Below are positions 53,131-64,000 of a stretch of DNA of 64,000 nt, in pieces. The stretch comes from Brenneria bubanii (GTDB lineage: Bacteria > Pseudomonadota > Gammaproteobacteria > Enterobacterales > Enterobacteriaceae), in contig NZ_JAKMAJ010000002.1 of assembly GCF_022378355.1 (NCBI RefSeq), positions 248,001-312,000 of the forward strand. Direction: 5' to 3'. The notes beneath the pieces were generated by a model that saw only the letters and a program-made list of their open reading frames with translations, had not been told where the DNA came from and did not search any database. The first letter of the stretch is position 1, and each line of letters starts with the position of its first letter. The translations under genes were made by a program, and so were the position numbers.

Positions 53131-53897
53131 CCGCGCAACCCCCACACCGCCAATGCCATGACTACGCCGATACATGTCGATAGCGTCAGCAGGCTGGCAA
53201 CCATCCAGCGCGCCAGCCCCGTATTGACGTGGCCTTTGAACATATCGGCCACCGCATTAATCAGTGGAAAACCGGGAACCAGCAGCAGCACGCTGGCCGC
53301 CATCGCCACCGTTGAGGTCTGCTGGAAAAGCGGGAGCTTCATTAACAGTCCGGAGGCCGATGTCGCCACAAAGGCCGTAATACAAAAATTAATCAATGGA
53401 TTAAAGCGACGGGCGGTCAATATCTGTCGGACATACATCGCCAGCCCGCTGGCAATCAGCGTCACCACGAAGGCATCCCATCCGCCGCCATTTAACCGGC
53501 TGAAACAGCCGCAGGAGAGCGCCACGACGGACACCATCAGCCAGCGTGGATAGCGCAGCGGTTTGATGTGGGCAAAACGTTTCGTCACCCCGTCGACATC
53601 TAGTAATTTATGCTCAGCCATGATCACCGCATGCTGCACTTCGGTCACGACATGCATATTGATGCCGCGATCGATATTATTACGCGTGGTGGTCAAACAA
53701 TGCCCCTGCATTATCGTGGTAAGCACAATAGCATTGGCTGAGATCGAGCTTTCTACGCTATCAACGCCCAGCGCCACGCCAAGGCGGGAAGAGAGCTTCT
53801 CCACCACCATACTCTCCGCTCCGTGCTGTAACAGCAAAAGCGCACACTGAATACACAACCGGGTAATTTCCCTTTGCTGTGTTATTTCACCGACCAT
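53121..53897 (-). CDS. yjjP: YjjP, ThrE-type exporter subunit
   Basis: 258-residue inner-membrane protein with an N-terminal cytoplasmic ThrE domain ([56 protein letters not shown] in pattern) and five C-terminal membrane segments including the conserved [29 protein letters not shown]. Near full-length match to E. coli YjjP. In E. coli yjjPB lies near 99 min by dnaTC; here it sits beside folA. Confidence 0.94.
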   Translation of the reverse strand: MVGEITQQREITRLCIQCALLLLQHGAESMVVEKLSSRLGVALGVDSVESSISANAIVLTTIMQGHCLTTTRNNIDRGINMHVVTEVQHAVIMAEHKLLDVDGVTKRFAHIKPLRYPRWLMVSVVALSCGCFSRLNGGGWDAFVVTLIASGLAMYVRQILTARRFNPLINFCITAFVATSASGLLMKLPLFQQTSTVAMAASVLLLVPGFPLINAVADMFKGHVNTGLARWMVASLLTLSTCIGVVMALAVWGLRGWA

Positions 53898-54060
53898 GTT
53901 TTTATCCCGATTCTATCGACGGAAGAATAACCCCGAAAGAGGTAAGGCGACTTGTTAACATATTGCACGCCAATAGCCAATATTGGTGATGCTAATTAAT
54001 CACGTCAGCGTTATCATTCTACCCGCTTTATTTTACTTTTTTCGCCACCTGGAACACATC

Positions 54061-54675
54061 ATGCTTGAAACATCGCTATTCGTCGCTACCATCGCCACGC
54101 TGGGTATGCTTTCTCCCGGACCGGATTTTTTTCTGGTGATCAAAAATTCGGTGCGCTACCCACGAGCGGCCGCGCTGATGACATCGCTCGGGGTAATTTG
54201 CGGCGTGGCGACACATATGGCGTACTGCGTAGCGGGACTGGCCGTGGTCATCACCACGACGCCGTGGCTGTTTAATCTGCTGAAATACGTCGGCGCCGCC
54301 TATCTGATATGGGTTGGACTTCAGGCGCTGTTCTCCCGAGGCGGAAGTAAAATGAACCTTTCGCATTTATCGCCGCAGCGCGTCAGCCTGAAAAAAGCCT
54401 TTTTGCAGGGTTATCTGTGTAATCTGCTCAATCCCAAGGCGACGCTGTTCTTCCTGGCCGTCTTTACTCAGGTGCTGAGTATCGACTCCGGCGTCGGTGA
54501 AAAGCTGTGGTATGCCATGATCATTTGGGGGCTGTCGGTTATCTGGTGGCCGCTGCTGGTGCTGCTTTTTCAAAGCGCGCCCGTACGAAGGGGTCTGGAG
54601 AAGGCGCAGAAACTGGTGGATAAGCTACTGGGGACGGTTTTGGTGGCGCTCGGCATCAAGGTGGCGCTCGGTTAA
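54061..54675 (+). CDS. LysE/RhtC-family amino acid exporter
   Basis: 204-residue inner-membrane protein with about five or six hydrophobic segments. The family signature LGMLSPGPDFFLVIKNSVRYPRAAALMTSLGVICGV appears at the N-terminus and GYLCNLLNPKATLFFLAVF in the middle. It resembles the threonine exporter RhtC, but the exported amino acid cannot be told. The ATG at 54061 (MLETSLFVATIATL) fits family N-termini; the frame is open 26 codons upstream. Single gene, convergent with the SDR gene. Confidence 0.88.
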   Translation: MLETSLFVATIATLGMLSPGPDFFLVIKNSVRYPRAAALMTSLGVICGVATHMAYCVAGLAVVITTTPWLFNLLKYVGAAYLIWVGLQALFSRGGSKMNLSHLSPQRVSLKKAFLQGYLCNLLNPKATLFFLAVFTQVLSIDSGVGEKLWYAMIIWGLSVIWWPLLVLLFQSAPVRRGLEKAQKLVDKLLGTVLVALGIKVALG

Positions 54676-54714
54676 GTTTTTCAAGGGCCGCAGGACGGCC
54701 CTGTTTCACTCACC

Positions 54715-55644
54715 TCAGGCCGCGCCCGTCCCGCCATCGGAACACCATACTTGCCCTGATGTGAAGCTATTTTCCGCGCAAGCCAACGTCACGTACAAGG
54801 ACGCAATTTCCACCGGCTGCCCCGGACGCCCCAACGGAGCGCTTTCACCAAACGCCATCACCATTTCCATGGGCTGCCCGCCGCTGGACTGCAGCGGCGT
54901 CCAGTATGGGCCGGGCGCCACCGCGTTGACCCGGATTCCTTTTTTAGCCACCTGTTTCGCCAACGCCTTGGTAAAGGCGACATTACAGGCTTTGGTCTGG
55001 GCGTAATCCAGCAGAATCGCACTCGGGTTGAATGCCTGAACCGACGAGGTGTTGATGATAACGGAACCGGCTTGCAGATAGGCCATCGCCGCTTTCGAAA
55101 TCCAAAACGGCGCATAAACGTTAGTCTTGAATGTCGCATCGAATGCGTCCGTCGATAGCTCGTCAATCGACTCGGCATACTGCTGTCGACCGGCATTGTT
55201 CACCAGAATATCCAATCCACCCAGCTTTTCAGCGGCTTCGGCGACCAGTCGTCGACAGAAGTCTTCCGTGCGAATATCGCCGGGGATAGCGACCGCGGTA
55301 CGTCCCGCAGCCTGAATCAACGCAATCACCTCGCGCGCATCCGGTTCCTCTTCCGGCAGGTAATTAATCGCCACATCCGCGCCTTCTCTGGCGTAAGCAA
55401 TGGCGACAGCACGGCCGATGCCGGAATCCCCGCCGGTGATCAACGCTTTGCGCCCCTTCAGCCGCCCACTGCCTTGATAACTTTTTTCGCCATGATCGGG
55501 CAGCGGCCTCATTTTGCTGGCCAGTCCCGGCGCCGGCTGCGGCTGACGCTCAAAAGGGGGTCGAGGATATGCCGTCAACGGATCGTTGACGGTAGGCAAC
55601 AGCGTCTCTTTTTTCACCGATTGGTTTTTTTCATTCAAACTCAT
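54715..55644 (-). CDS. SDR-family oxidoreductase (YghA-like)
   Basis: 309-residue NAD(P)-dependent short-chain dehydrogenase of the long-N-terminus subfamily that includes E. coli YghA and Bacillus general-stress SDRs. After a Pro-rich N-terminal extension comes the cofactor motif ALITGGDSGIGRAVAIAYAREGADVAI, then NNAG, the catalytic Ser in INTSSVQAF and YxxxK in YAQTKACN. The ATG at 55644 follows GAGG; an upstream extension in frame is unlikely. Physiological substrate unknown. Confidence 0.9.
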   Translation of the reverse strand: MSLNEKNQSVKKETLLPTVNDPLTAYPRPPFERQPQPAPGLASKMRPLPDHGEKSYQGSGRLKGRKALITGGDSGIGRAVAIAYAREGADVAINYLPEEEPDAREVIALIQAAGRTAVAIPGDIRTEDFCRRLVAEAAEKLGGLDILVNNAGRQQYAESIDELSTDAFDATFKTNVYAPFWISKAAMAYLQAGSVIINTSSVQAFNPSAILLDYAQTKACNVAFTKALAKQVAKKGIRVNAVAPGPYWTPLQSSGGQPMEMVMAFGESAPLGRPGQPVEIASLYVTLACAENSFTSGQVWCSDGGTGAA

Positions 55645-55852
55645 CTTTCGCCTCTGATTGTCAAAGATATTGCACTGGCATAAAAACTCGAACAATAGAA
55701 TAAGTGTAGATGATTATCTGGCTCCTATGGTGGGAAGCGGGGAAAAGCGAACAAGGAAAGGCAGTTTTACAGCAGGGACAATGAACAGGAGCAGCCGGAG
55801 GATGTGGGGAGCGTTGAATCGGATTTATCGCCGGACTTAACGCTTCGAATCT

Positions 55853-55893
55853 GAAAATAAAAAGCCAGCGTTCGTGATTAGCAAACGCTGGCT
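55853..55893 (-). terminator. carAB intrinsic terminator
   Basis: On the minus strand AGCCAGCGTT (55893-55884) pairs perfectly with AACGCTGGCT (55872-55863) around an 11-base loop and is followed by TTTTTATTTT. It lies 22 bases after the carB stop. Confidence 0.88.
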
Positions 55894-55914
55894 GAAACGG
55901 TTAAAACCGCTCGG

Positions 55915-58900
55915 TTAACGGCCTTTAATCAAGGCATGCATTTCCTGTACCGAAGTCACTTTCTCCGTCGGGTCGGCATTTAACGACATGGCGGTGGCGA
56001 ACCCGCCGTTCATGGTCGTGTCGTAATGCACCTTATACTGCAGTGCGCTGCGGCGAATCAGTTTGGAATCCTCGATAGCCTGACGCCCTGCAGTGGTATT
56101 GACGATATAGGTATACTCGCCGTTTTTGATGCGGTCCTGAATGTGCGGACGCCCTTCATGAACCTTATTCACCAGACGTGGATTAATACCCGCCTCACCC
56201 AGTTCGATGGCCGTACCGTGGGTCGCATCCAGCTCAAAACCGTGCTTCATCAGCTTGGCCGCCAGATCCACCACCCGGGCCTTGTCGCCTTCACGAACCG
56301 ACAACAGCGCACGACCCGACTTCTTCATCTGCGAATTGCTGCCCAGCATCGCTTTGCAGAAGGCCTCGGCGAATGTCCGCCCTACGCCCATCACTTCACC
56401 GGTAGAGCGCATTTCCGGCCCCAGAATAGGGTCTACGCCGGGGAACTTGTTGAACGGCAGAACCACTTCTTTCACCGAGTAGTATGGCGGGATTACCTCT
56501 TTGGTCACGCCCTGCTGAGCCAAGGTTTGTCCCGCCATCACGCGGGCAGCGACTTTCGCCAGCGGCACGCCGGTTGCTTTGGAAACAAAGGGCACGGTAC
56601 GCGCCGCACGCGGGTTAACCTCGATCAGGTAAACTTCATTGTTCTTGACCGCGAACTGAACGTTCATCAGGCCGCGAACACACAGCTCAAACGCCAGCTT
56701 CTCTACCTGCTGACGCATGACATTCTGAATTTCCTTGCTCAGCGTATAAGCCGGTAAAGAACAGGCTGAGTCACCGGAGTGAACGCCCGCCTGCTCGATG
56801 TGCTCCATAATGCCGCCAATCAGCACGCGCTCGCCATCGCAGATGGCGTCAACATCGACCTCAATGGCGTCGTCGAGAAAATGGTCCAGCAGCACTGGCG
56901 CATCGTTGGAAACCACGACGGCGTTCTGGAAGTAGCGGCGCAGGTCGATTTCGTCATACACAATTTCCATCGCCCGACCGCCGAGCACATAGGAGGGGCG
57001 AACCACCAGCGGGTAGCCGATGTCGCGCGCCTTTTCCACCGCCTGCTCAATCGCCGACACGGTGGCGTTAGCCGGTTGTTTCAGCCCCAGACGATTGACC
57101 GCCTGTTGGAAACGCTCGCGGTCTTCCGCGCGGTCAATGGCATCCGGGCTGGTGCCGATTACCGGCACGCCGGCCGCTTCCAGCTCACGAGCCAGCTTCA
57201 GCGGCGTCTGACCGCCATACTGCACGATCACGCCTTTCGGCTTCTCGATACGTACGATTTCCAATACGTCTTCCAGCGTAACCGGTTCAAAGTACAGGCG
57301 ATCGGAGGTGTCGTAATCGGTCGAAACGGTTTCAGGATTACAGTTCACCATAATGGTTTCGTAACCGTCTTCGCGCAGCGCCAGCGAGGCATGTACACAG
57401 CAGTAGTCGAATTCGATTCCCTGGCCGATACGGTTCGGCCCGCCGCCCAACACCATGATTTTGTCACGATCCTGATTCGGGTTGGCTTCGCACTCATCTT
57501 CATAGGTGGAGTACATATAGGCGGTATCGGTGGCGAATTCCGCCGCACAGGTATCCACACGCTTATAAACCGGATGCAGATTGAACTTATCGCGCAGTTT
57601 ACGAATTTCACTTTCGGCCACGCCGGCCAAGGTGGCCAGACGGGCATCGGCAAAGCCTTTGCGTTTCAGCAGACGCAGGAAATTCGCATCCAGCGCGGTA
57701 ACGCCCTGTTCGGCAACCTGCTCTTCCAGACGGACCAGCTCTTCAATCTGTACCAGGAACCAGCGGTCAATATTGGTCAGGTTAAAGACGCCGTCTACCG
57801 ACATCCCGGCACGGAAGGCATCGGCGATAAACCAAACCCGATCGGCGCCCGCATCTTTCAGCTCGCGACGAATCAGGGTCAGCGCTTGCGGATCGTCCAG
57901 GTCCACCTGCGGATCAAAACCGGTGGCGCCGACTTCCAGGCCGCGTAGCGCCTTCTGTAACGACTCCTGCTGAGTGCGGCCGATCGCCATCACTTCGCCC
58001 ACAGATTTCATCTGCGTAGTCAGTCGGTCATTGGCGCCGGCGAATTTTTCAAAGTTAAAGCGCGGAATCTTGGTCACGACGTAATCGATGGACGGCTCAA
58101 ACGACGCCGGGGTACGTCCGCCGGTAATGTCGTTCATCAGTTCATCCAGCGTATAGCCGACGGCCAGTTTGGCGGCGATTTTCGCAATCGGGAAACCGGT
58201 CGCTTTCGATGCCAGCGCTGAAGAGCGGGAAACGCGCGGGTTCATCTCGATAACGATCAGGCGACCATTTTTCGGGTTGACGGAAAATTGCACGTTCGAA
58301 CCGCCGGTTTCCACGCCGATTTCACGCAGTACCGCCATCGAGGCGTTACGCATGATTTGGTACTCTTTGTCGGTCAGCGTTTGCGCTGGCGCAACGGTAA
58401 TAGAGTCACCGGTGTGGATCCCCATGGCGTCGAAGTTCTCGATGGAGCAGACAATGATGCAGTTGTCGTTTTTATCGCGCACCACTTCCATTTCATACTC
58501 TTTCCAGCCGATCAGGGATTCATCAATCAGCAGTTCGTTGGTTGGGGAAAGATCCAGGCCGCGTTCGCAGATTTCCTCAAACTCTTCGCGGTTATAGGCG
58601 ATGCCGCCGCCGGTGCCGCCCATGGTAAATGAGGGACGAATAATACAGGGGAAACCAACGTCAGCGGCGACGGCCAGCGCCTCTTCCATATTGTGCGCAA
58701 TACCGGATCGCGCGGTGTCCAGGCCGATTTTCTTCATCGCCTTATCGAAACGCTGGCGGTCTTCGGCTTTATCGATGGCATCGGCGGTGGCGCCGATCAT
58801 CGTGACGCCAAACTCAGCCAGCACGCCCTGACGTTCCAGCTCCAGCGCGCAGTTCAACGCCGTCTGACCGCCCATGGTCGGCAATACCGCATCCGGGCGT

Positions 58901-59142
58901 TCTTTTTCGATAATTTTACGCACCACTTCCCAGTGAATCGGCTCGATATAGGTGGCATCGGCCATTTCCGGATCGGTCATGATGGTTGCCGGGTTCGAGT
59001 TCACCAGGATGACCCGGTATCCCTCTTCGCGCAGCGCTTTACACGCCTGTGCGCCAGAGTAGTCAAACTCACAGGCCTGGCCGATAACAATCGGACCAGC
59101 GCCCAGAATCAGGATGCTTTTAATATCTGTACGTTTTGGCAT
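55915..59142 (-). CDS. carB: Carbamoyl-phosphate synthase large subunit CarB
   Basis: Makes carbamoyl phosphate from bicarbonate, ammonia (supplied by CarA) and two ATP, feeding arginine and pyrimidine synthesis. The 1075-residue protein (E. coli 1073) has two homologous ATP-grasp halves: carboxyphosphate domain (1-400) and carbamoyl phosphate domain (about 550-935). Between them is the oligomerisation domain, and the C-terminal MGS-like domain (from about 936) binds UMP and ornithine. [15 protein letters not shown] and [17 protein letters not shown] mark the two halves. Overlapping open frames on the other strand are shadows. Confidence 0.98.
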   Translation of the reverse strand: MPKRTDIKSILILGAGPIVIGQACEFDYSGAQACKALREEGYRVILVNSNPATIMTDPEMADATYIEPIHWEVVRKIIEKERPDAVLPTMGGQTALNCALELERQGVLAEFGVTMIGATADAIDKAEDRQRFDKAMKKIGLDTARSGIAHNMEEALAVAADVGFPCIIRPSFTMGGTGGGIAYNREEFEEICERGLDLSPTNELLIDESLIGWKEYEMEVVRDKNDNCIIVCSIENFDAMGIHTGDSITVAPAQTLTDKEYQIMRNASMAVLREIGVETGGSNVQFSVNPKNGRLIVIEMNPRVSRSSALASKATGFPIAKIAAKLAVGYTLDELMNDITGGRTPASFEPSIDYVVTKIPRFNFEKFAGANDRLTTQMKSVGEVMAIGRTQQESLQKALRGLEVGATGFDPQVDLDDPQALTLIRRELKDAGADRVWFIADAFRAGMSVDGVFNLTNIDRWFLVQIEELVRLEEQVAEQGVTALDANFLRLLKRKGFADARLATLAGVAESEIRKLRDKFNLHPVYKRVDTCAAEFATDTAYMYSTYEDECEANPNQDRDKIMVLGGGPNRIGQGIEFDYCCVHASLALREDGYETIMVNCNPETVSTDYDTSDRLYFEPVTLEDVLEIVRIEKPKGVIVQYGGQTPLKLARELEAAGVPVIGTSPDAIDRAEDRERFQQAVNRLGLKQPANATVSAIEQAVEKARDIGYPLVVRPSYVLGGRAMEIVYDEIDLRRYFQNAVVVSNDAPVLLDHFLDDAIEVDVDAICDGERVLIGGIMEHIEQAGVHSGDSACSLPAYTLSKEIQNVMRQQVEKLAFELCVRGLMNVQFAVKNNEVYLIEVNPRAARTVPFVSKATGVPLAKVAARVMAGQTLAQQGVTKEVIPPYYSVKEVVLPFNKFPGVDPILGPEMRSTGEVMGVGRTFAEAFCKAMLGSNSQMKKSGRALLSVREGDKARVVDLAAKLMKHGFELDATHGTAIELGEAGINPRLVNKVHEGRPHIQDRIKNGEYTYIVNTTAGRQAIEDSKLIRRSALQYKVHYDTTMNGGFATAMSLNADPTEKVTSVQEMHALIKGR

Positions 59143-59156
59143 TTTCTCGCTCCTGA

Positions 59157-60305
59157 TTATTTAGCTGAAGAACGGTAAGTCTTGATCAATTCAATAAAAT
59201 GGTCGAAAAACGGCGCCGCATCGTGTGGGCCGGGACTGGCTTCCGGGTGCCCCTGAAAACTGAATGCCGGTTTATCGGTACGGTGAATCCCCTGGACCGT
59301 CTGGTCAAACAGCGAGATGTGCGTCACGCGCAGCGTATCGGGCAAATTATTTTCATCGACCGCGAAACCATGGTTCTGTGCGGTGATAATCACCCGGTTA
59401 TTGTCCAGATCTTTTACCGGGTGGTTGCCGCCGTGGTGACCCAGCTTCATTTTGATGGTCTGCGCGCCGCTCGCCAGCGCCAACAGTTGATGGCCGAGAC
59501 AGATACCGAATACCGGGATATCCGTTTCGAGAAAAGCCTTAATCGCGCGGATGGCGTAGTCGCAAGGCTCCGGGTCGCCGGGACCATTCGACAGGAAAAT
59601 CCCGTCTGGATTGAGTTTCAAAACCTCTTCGGCCGACGTTTGCGCCGGCACCACCGTCAGGCGGCATCCTCTGTCCGCCAGCAGACGCAGAATGTTACGC
59701 TTCACGCCATAGTCATAGGCCACCACGTGGTACGGCAGGTCGCCGTCCGGCGTATTGGCAGGCAAGTCGCCTTCCAGCGTCCAGCTCCCCTGCGACCAGC
59801 TATAGCTCTCCGTCGTGGTAACCTCTTTCGCCAGATCCATGCCTTTCAGGCCTGGGAAATCCTGCGCTTTTTTCAGCGCAAGCTCGGCGTCCGGCTCGCC
59901 GCCCGCAAGGATGCAACCTTTCTGAGCGCCTTTCTCGCGCAGCAGTCGGGTCAGTTTGCGGGTATCGATATCGGCGATGGCGACAACGTTGTTGCGTTTG
60001 AGGTACTCAGACAGGCCTTCTTCACTACGGTAGTTACTGGCAATCAGCGGCAGGTCGCGTATCACCAGGCCTTGGGCCTGTATGGATGACGATTCTTCAT
60101 CAGCTTTGTTGGTGCCGACATTACCGATATGGGGATAAGTGAGAGTGACAATCTGGCGGGAATAAGATGGATCAGTAAGGATTTCTTGATATCCGGTCAT
60201 CGACGTATTGAAGACCACTTCCCCCACTGCCGACCCTTCTGCCCCGATGGCCCGACCATGGAATTGGGTTCCGTCTTCCAGAACCAATAGCGCTGACTTA
60301 ATCAA
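59157..60305 (-). CDS. carA: Carbamoyl-phosphate synthase small (glutaminase) subunit CarA
   Basis: Class I glutamine amidotransferase subunit that hydrolyses glutamine and channels ammonia to CarB. Catalytic Cys in [16 protein letters not shown], with His and Glu in [14 protein letters not shown] chose the TTG at 60305, which follows GGAGG and gives [21 protein letters not shown] and 382 residues, both exactly as in E. coli, where carA also starts with TTG. The ATG nine codons upstream would put the start before the ribosome-binding site. carB follows after 14 bases. Confidence 0.97.
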   Translation of the reverse strand: MIKSALLVLEDGTQFHGRAIGAEGSAVGEVVFNTSMTGYQEILTDPSYSRQIVTLTYPHIGNVGTNKADEESSSIQAQGLVIRDLPLIASNYRSEEGLSEYLKRNNVVAIADIDTRKLTRLLREKGAQKGCILAGGEPDAELALKKAQDFPGLKGMDLAKEVTTTESYSWSQGSWTLEGDLPANTPDGDLPYHVVAYDYGVKRNILRLLADRGCRLTVVPAQTSAEEVLKLNPDGIFLSNGPGDPEPCDYAIRAIKAFLETDIPVFGICLGHQLLALASGAQTIKMKLGHHGGNHPVKDLDNNRVIITAQNHGFAVDENNLPDTLRVTHISLFDQTVQGIHRTDKPAFSFQGHPEASPGPHDAAPFFDHFIELIKTYRSSAK

Positions 60306-60317
60306 AACACCCTCCAA

Positions 60318-60352
60318 GGAATAAAAAATCATGTTATTTGCATATTAATTCA
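60318..60352 (-). promoter_or_regulatory. Tandem ARG boxes (ArgR operator) upstream of carAB
   Basis: On the minus strand TGAATTAATATGCA (60352-60339) and TGATTTTTTATTCC (60331-60318) each match the ARG box core TGAATWWWWATTCA at 12 or more of 14 positions counting W positions. Their centres are 21 bp apart, the spacing needed for one ArgR hexamer. They lie just before the carA ribosome-binding site, as in the arginine-regulated promoter of E. coli carAB. Confidence 0.78.
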
Positions 60353-60751
60353 GATTAATCGATCTAAATCAACGCAAAAACCACCCTCAAGGTAAATTTT
60401 TGGCAAATTGGGCGCATTTTAATGAGGGCTGGCCGAATTGTCCACATCAACCGCGATCTTTCCCTTCTTTTTATGCTTTATGACAGTAACAGAGGCTCTC
60501 AAGCGCAAAAAACCATGTTAACAAGGGAAAGTAAACGGTTGCCAACCCACTTAGCTGAAATATGCGTAATAATGAACCAACAGGGCTCGCACTATGGGAT
60601 TAACCGCGCCGCAAAGCCTCTAAAACCGAACAAAAAAGCAAAAATAATCAATTTCACTTTAAAAATCACACATCATTAAAAAAATACAAGCAATGACAAA
60701 CAATCACCACTTGTATCAATTAATTAGAGATTAAAAAATAAAAATATCAGA
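60353..60751. other. carAB promoter region and carA/dapB intergenic space
   Basis: About 400 bases between carA and the end of dapB. The carA-proximal part (to about 60430) resembles the E. coli double-promoter region, with TAAAAT-type -10 candidates on the minus strand. The remainder, about 60600-60750, is very AT-rich and non-coding; one 85-codon frame on the plus strand resembles no known protein. Downstream of dapB there is no clear hairpin terminator. Confidence 0.5.
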
Positions 60752-61956
<1,205 letters not shown>

Positions 61957-61990
61957 AGAAAAAAGCGGTGACGAAGAACTCGCCACCGCC
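61957..61990 (-). terminator. ileS-lspA-fkpB-ispH intrinsic terminator
   Basis: On the minus strand GCGGTGGCGA pairs with TCGTCACCGC (one G-U pair) around a 5-base loop, followed by six T residues and CTT. It lies 10 bases after the ispH stop. Confidence 0.82.
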
Positions 61991-61999
61991 ATCGTCAAT

Positions 62000-62950
62000 C
62001 TAGTCGATTTGCTTCACCTCAACGCGAAGCTCTTTAGGCACTTCAAAGACAATGTTTTCTTCCCGCCCTTGAATTTCCACCGTCACCTTGCCGCCTAAGG
62101 CCTGCAAACGACCAATCACCTGCTGTACCAAAATATCCGGCGCCGATGCGCCAGCCGTCACGCCGACATCGGCGATACCGGCCAACCAGCTTTCCTGAAT
62201 GTCATCCGCGGCATCGATCAAATAAGCGGCTTTACCGGCCCGTTGCGCCAGCTCGGCCAACCGGTTGGAGTTGGAGGAGTTCTTTGACCCCACCACCAGC
62301 ACGACGTCGGCCATATTAGCCAGGGTGCGCACCGCCTCCTGACGGTTGGTGGTGGCATAACAGATATCATCTTTACGCGGGCCGATGATGCGAGGAAAAC
62401 GCTCACGCAGCGCATCAATTACCGCGGAAGTATCATCGACCGACAGCGTGGTCTGCGTCATAAAGCACAGATTGCCGTCATCCTTTACCTGCAGCGCCCA
62501 CACATCGTCCGGCGACTCCACCAGATACATGCCGCCCTCGGCATTGCTGTACTGTCCCATGGTGCCTTCAACTTCCGGATGTCCGGCATGACCGATCAGG
62601 ATTGCCTCAACGCCTTTCCGACTCGCCCTCGCCACTTCCATATGCACTTTGGTCACCAGCGGGCAGGTGGCGTCAAAGACCGTCAGGTCGCGATTTTTAG
62701 CCTCGTTGCGAACGGCTTGGGACACGCCATGCGCCGAGAAAATCAGTATCGAGCCATCCGGCACTTCATCTATCTGTTCAATAAATATCGCGCCGCGCTC
62801 ACGCAGCCCGTTGACGACATAGCGGTTATGCACCACTTCGTGCCGTACGTAGATCGGCGTGCCGAATATCTCTAACGCCCGTTCAACAATACTGATGGCG
62901 CGATCGACTCCAGCGCAAAAGCCGCGTGGATTAGCCAGCAAGATCTGCAT
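62000..62950 (-). CDS. ispH: 4-hydroxy-3-methylbut-2-enyl diphosphate reductase IspH
   Basis: Last step of the MEP isoprenoid pathway, producing IPP and DMAPP through a [4Fe-4S] cluster. The 316-residue protein (same as E. coli) has cluster cysteines in [10 protein letters not shown] (Cys12), [11 protein letters not shown] (Cys96) and [11 protein letters not shown] (Cys197), plus the HEVVHN and [10 protein letters not shown] substrate histidines. The ATG at 62950 ([11 protein letters not shown]) aligns with E. coli and lies inside the end of fkpB (20-base overlap). Confidence 0.97.
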   Translation of the reverse strand: MQILLANPRGFCAGVDRAISIVERALEIFGTPIYVRHEVVHNRYVVNGLRERGAIFIEQIDEVPDGSILIFSAHGVSQAVRNEAKNRDLTVFDATCPLVTKVHMEVARASRKGVEAILIGHAGHPEVEGTMGQYSNAEGGMYLVESPDDVWALQVKDDGNLCFMTQTTLSVDDTSAVIDALRERFPRIIGPRKDDICYATTNRQEAVRTLANMADVVLVVGSKNSSNSNRLAELAQRAGKAAYLIDAADDIQESWLAGIADVGVTAGASAPDILVQQVIGRLQALGGKVTVEIQGREENIVFEVPKELRVEVKQID

Positions 62951-63404
62951 GCGGAACCTCCTGCCGTGGTGGGTCAATATCTAACACTTCCAGATCGAAG
63001 GTAATAGACTGGCCTGCCAGCGGGTGATTGAAATCCACGGTAACGGATTCTTCCGCTACATCGCGAATAATGCCAGGCATATCATTACCGCCGACGCCGC
63101 TGAACAACATGATGGTTCCCACGTCGGGCACGCCCGTCTGGGCAAAATCACGACGCAGGAAAAACTGGATCATATCAGGGTTAACCGCGCCAAAGGCCGA
63201 TTCCGGCGGCAGAGTGAACGACCTTTGCTCGCCACGTTTCAAGCCTTGCAGATGCTGTTCCAGCGCTGCGGACAAGCTGCCATCCCCAAGGCGGAACAAC
63301 GCAGGCTTGCCGTTTTCACGGGTGGACTCCGCCACGGAACCATTTTCCAGGGTCAGCGTGAAATGCACCAACACTGCGCTGTTGCTCTGTACAGTTTCAA
63401 GCAT
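62931..63404 (-). CDS. fkpB: FKBP-type peptidyl-prolyl isomerase FkpB (SlpA)
   Basis: SlyD-like cytosolic FKBP prolyl isomerase and chaperone. Of 157 residues, the FKBP fold is interrupted by the insert-in-flap domain (about 70-125) as in SlyD. Conserved: [41 protein letters not shown], and [19 protein letters not shown]. Slightly longer than the 149-residue E. coli protein. It overlaps lspA by one base (TGATG) and ispH by 20 bases. Confidence 0.96.
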   Translation of the reverse strand: MLETVQSNSAVLVHFTLTLENGSVAESTRENGKPALFRLGDGSLSAALEQHLQGLKRGEQRSFTLPPESAFGAVNPDMIQFFLRRDFAQTGVPDVGTIMLFSGVGGNDMPGIIRDVAEESVTVDFNHPLAGQSITFDLEVLDIDPPRQEVPHADLAG

Positions 63405-63913
63405 CAGTGGCCCTTTTGTTTAGCCGAATCATCATGCGTATTGATAAAACCTTCCAATACGATCAACGCAGCGCCAATACAGATGGCGCTGTCCGCCAGA
63501 TTAAAGGTGGCGAAATGCCAGTCGCCGACATAGAAATCGATAAAATCGACGACAAAACCATGCCACATCCGGTCAAACAGGTTGCCGAGCGCACCGCCGA
63601 TAATCAGCGCATAAGCGATGTTATTCAGCTTCTGGCTCGCGCTGCCGCGATACATCATCACCAGCATGGCAATCACGATGGCGATAGCGATACCGGCGAA
63701 AAACCAGCGCTGCCAGCCGCCCTTATCCGCCAGAAAACTGAACGCCGCGCCATAATTACGGGCATAGTGCAGATTCAGATGCGAAATCAACGGCTGGGTT
63801 TCGCCCAAAGCAAAGTGGGACAAAATCCACTGTTTGCTGCCCAGGTCAACAACCAGAACCAACAGCGCCAGCCAAAGCCAGCGCAACCCACTTGAACAGA
63901 TCGATTTATTCAT
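63404..63913 (-). CDS. lspA: Lipoprotein signal peptidase LspA
   Basis: Inner-membrane aspartyl protease that cleaves prolipoprotein signal peptides after diacylglyceryl modification. The 169-residue protein has four membrane segments and the catalytic Asp pair in [21 protein letters not shown] and [12 protein letters not shown]; the Asn in the [14 protein letters not shown] segment is also conserved. Its ATG shares one base with the ileS stop, as in the conserved ileS-lspA operon. Confidence 0.97.
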   Translation of the reverse strand: MNKSICSSGLRWLWLALLVLVVDLGSKQWILSHFALGETQPLISHLNLHYARNYGAAFSFLADKGGWQRWFFAGIAIAIVIAMLVMMYRGSASQKLNNIAYALIIGGALGNLFDRMWHGFVVDFIDFYVGDWHFATFNLADSAICIGAALIVLEGFINTHDDSAKQKGH

Positions 63914-64000
63914 CAGACGAATTTACGCTCTTCACCTTTGCCGCCGACGTTGGTCGCGCAGCGACCACAAATGTCGGGATGATCGGTATCAGTACCGATA
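63913..64000 (-). CDS. ileS: Isoleucyl-tRNA synthetase IleS, C-terminal end (runs off the right edge)
   Basis: Only 28 residues and the stop lie in the window. They end [19 protein letters not shown], which matches the C-terminal zinc-binding tail of E. coli IleS (ICGRCVSNVAGDGEKRKFA). The stop overlaps the lspA start (TGATG), and the order ileS-lspA is conserved in Enterobacterales. Confidence 0.92.
   Translation of the reverse strand, partial: IGTDTDHPDICGRCATNVGGKGEERKFV

Noticed and set aside
55924-58700. Several long plus-strand frames opposite carB, up to 389 codons
   Set aside because: Antisense shadows caused by GC-rich codon structure; carB on the minus strand is full length with all motifs.
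60422-60679. An 85-codon plus-strand frame between carA and dapB
   Set aside because: It runs through the carA promoter region and into AT-rich sequence, and has no similarity to known proteins.

Overview
The window is a chromosomal stretch of an enterobacterium. The order ileS-lspA-fkpB-ispH, dapB, carAB, folA, apaHG-ksgA-pdxA-surA-lptD, djlA, rluA, rapA, polB, yabI, thiQPB, sgrR/sgrS, leuDCBA-leuL is the backbone of minutes 0-2 of the Escherichia coli map, read here in the opposite direction. Protein lengths and motifs are those of Enterobacterales. The divergence from E. coli, the moderate-to-high GC and the accessory content suggest a Pectobacteriaceae-like genus (Brenneria, Dickeya, Pectobacterium or relatives); that placement is an inference.

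Left part (1-11.6 kb): the 5' portion of an acyl-CoA ligase gene running off the left edge; the leucine operon with its attenuation leader (leuL, rich in CTA Leu codons) and terminator; the divergent glucose-phosphate-stress pair sgrR and sgrS/sgrT; and thiBPQ, a thiamine/TPP ABC importer behind a TPP riboswitch.

Middle part (11.6-37.6 kb): an accessory block lies between thiQ and polB, where E. coli K-12 has only yabI and araC-araBAD. It carries adhE, the ivbL-ilvBN acetolactate synthase operon with its valine-rich leader, and a histidine-utilisation cluster: hutI, the repressor hutC, a NitT/TauT-type ABC transporter, hutH, hutU, a HisC-like aminotransferase and an HcxA-like dehydrogenase. 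Four copies of a TTGTATAGACAA-like operator lie in front of the hut transcription units. Then come yabI (DedA family), a livJ-livHMGF branched-chain-type amino-acid importer, and a dCache/GGDEF diguanylate cyclase. Two imperfect terminal-inverted-repeat elements of one family lie in this block, one in front of adhE and one between livJ and livH.

Right part (37.7-64 kb): conserved housekeeping genes for DNA polymerase II, RNA polymerase recycling, RNA modification, LPS transport, outer-membrane protein folding, pyridoxal phosphate, rRNA methylation, Ap4A hydrolysis and dihydrofolate. Between folA and carB sit yjjPB, a LysE/RhtC-family exporter and an SDR oxidoreductase. carAB follows behind tandem ARG boxes, then dapB, ispH-fkpB-lspA and the 3' end of ileS at the right edge.

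I saw no tRNA, rRNA, CRISPR array, prophage or intact insertion sequence. The least routine part is the hut cluster with its unusual transporter and its aminotransferase/dehydrogenase pair.
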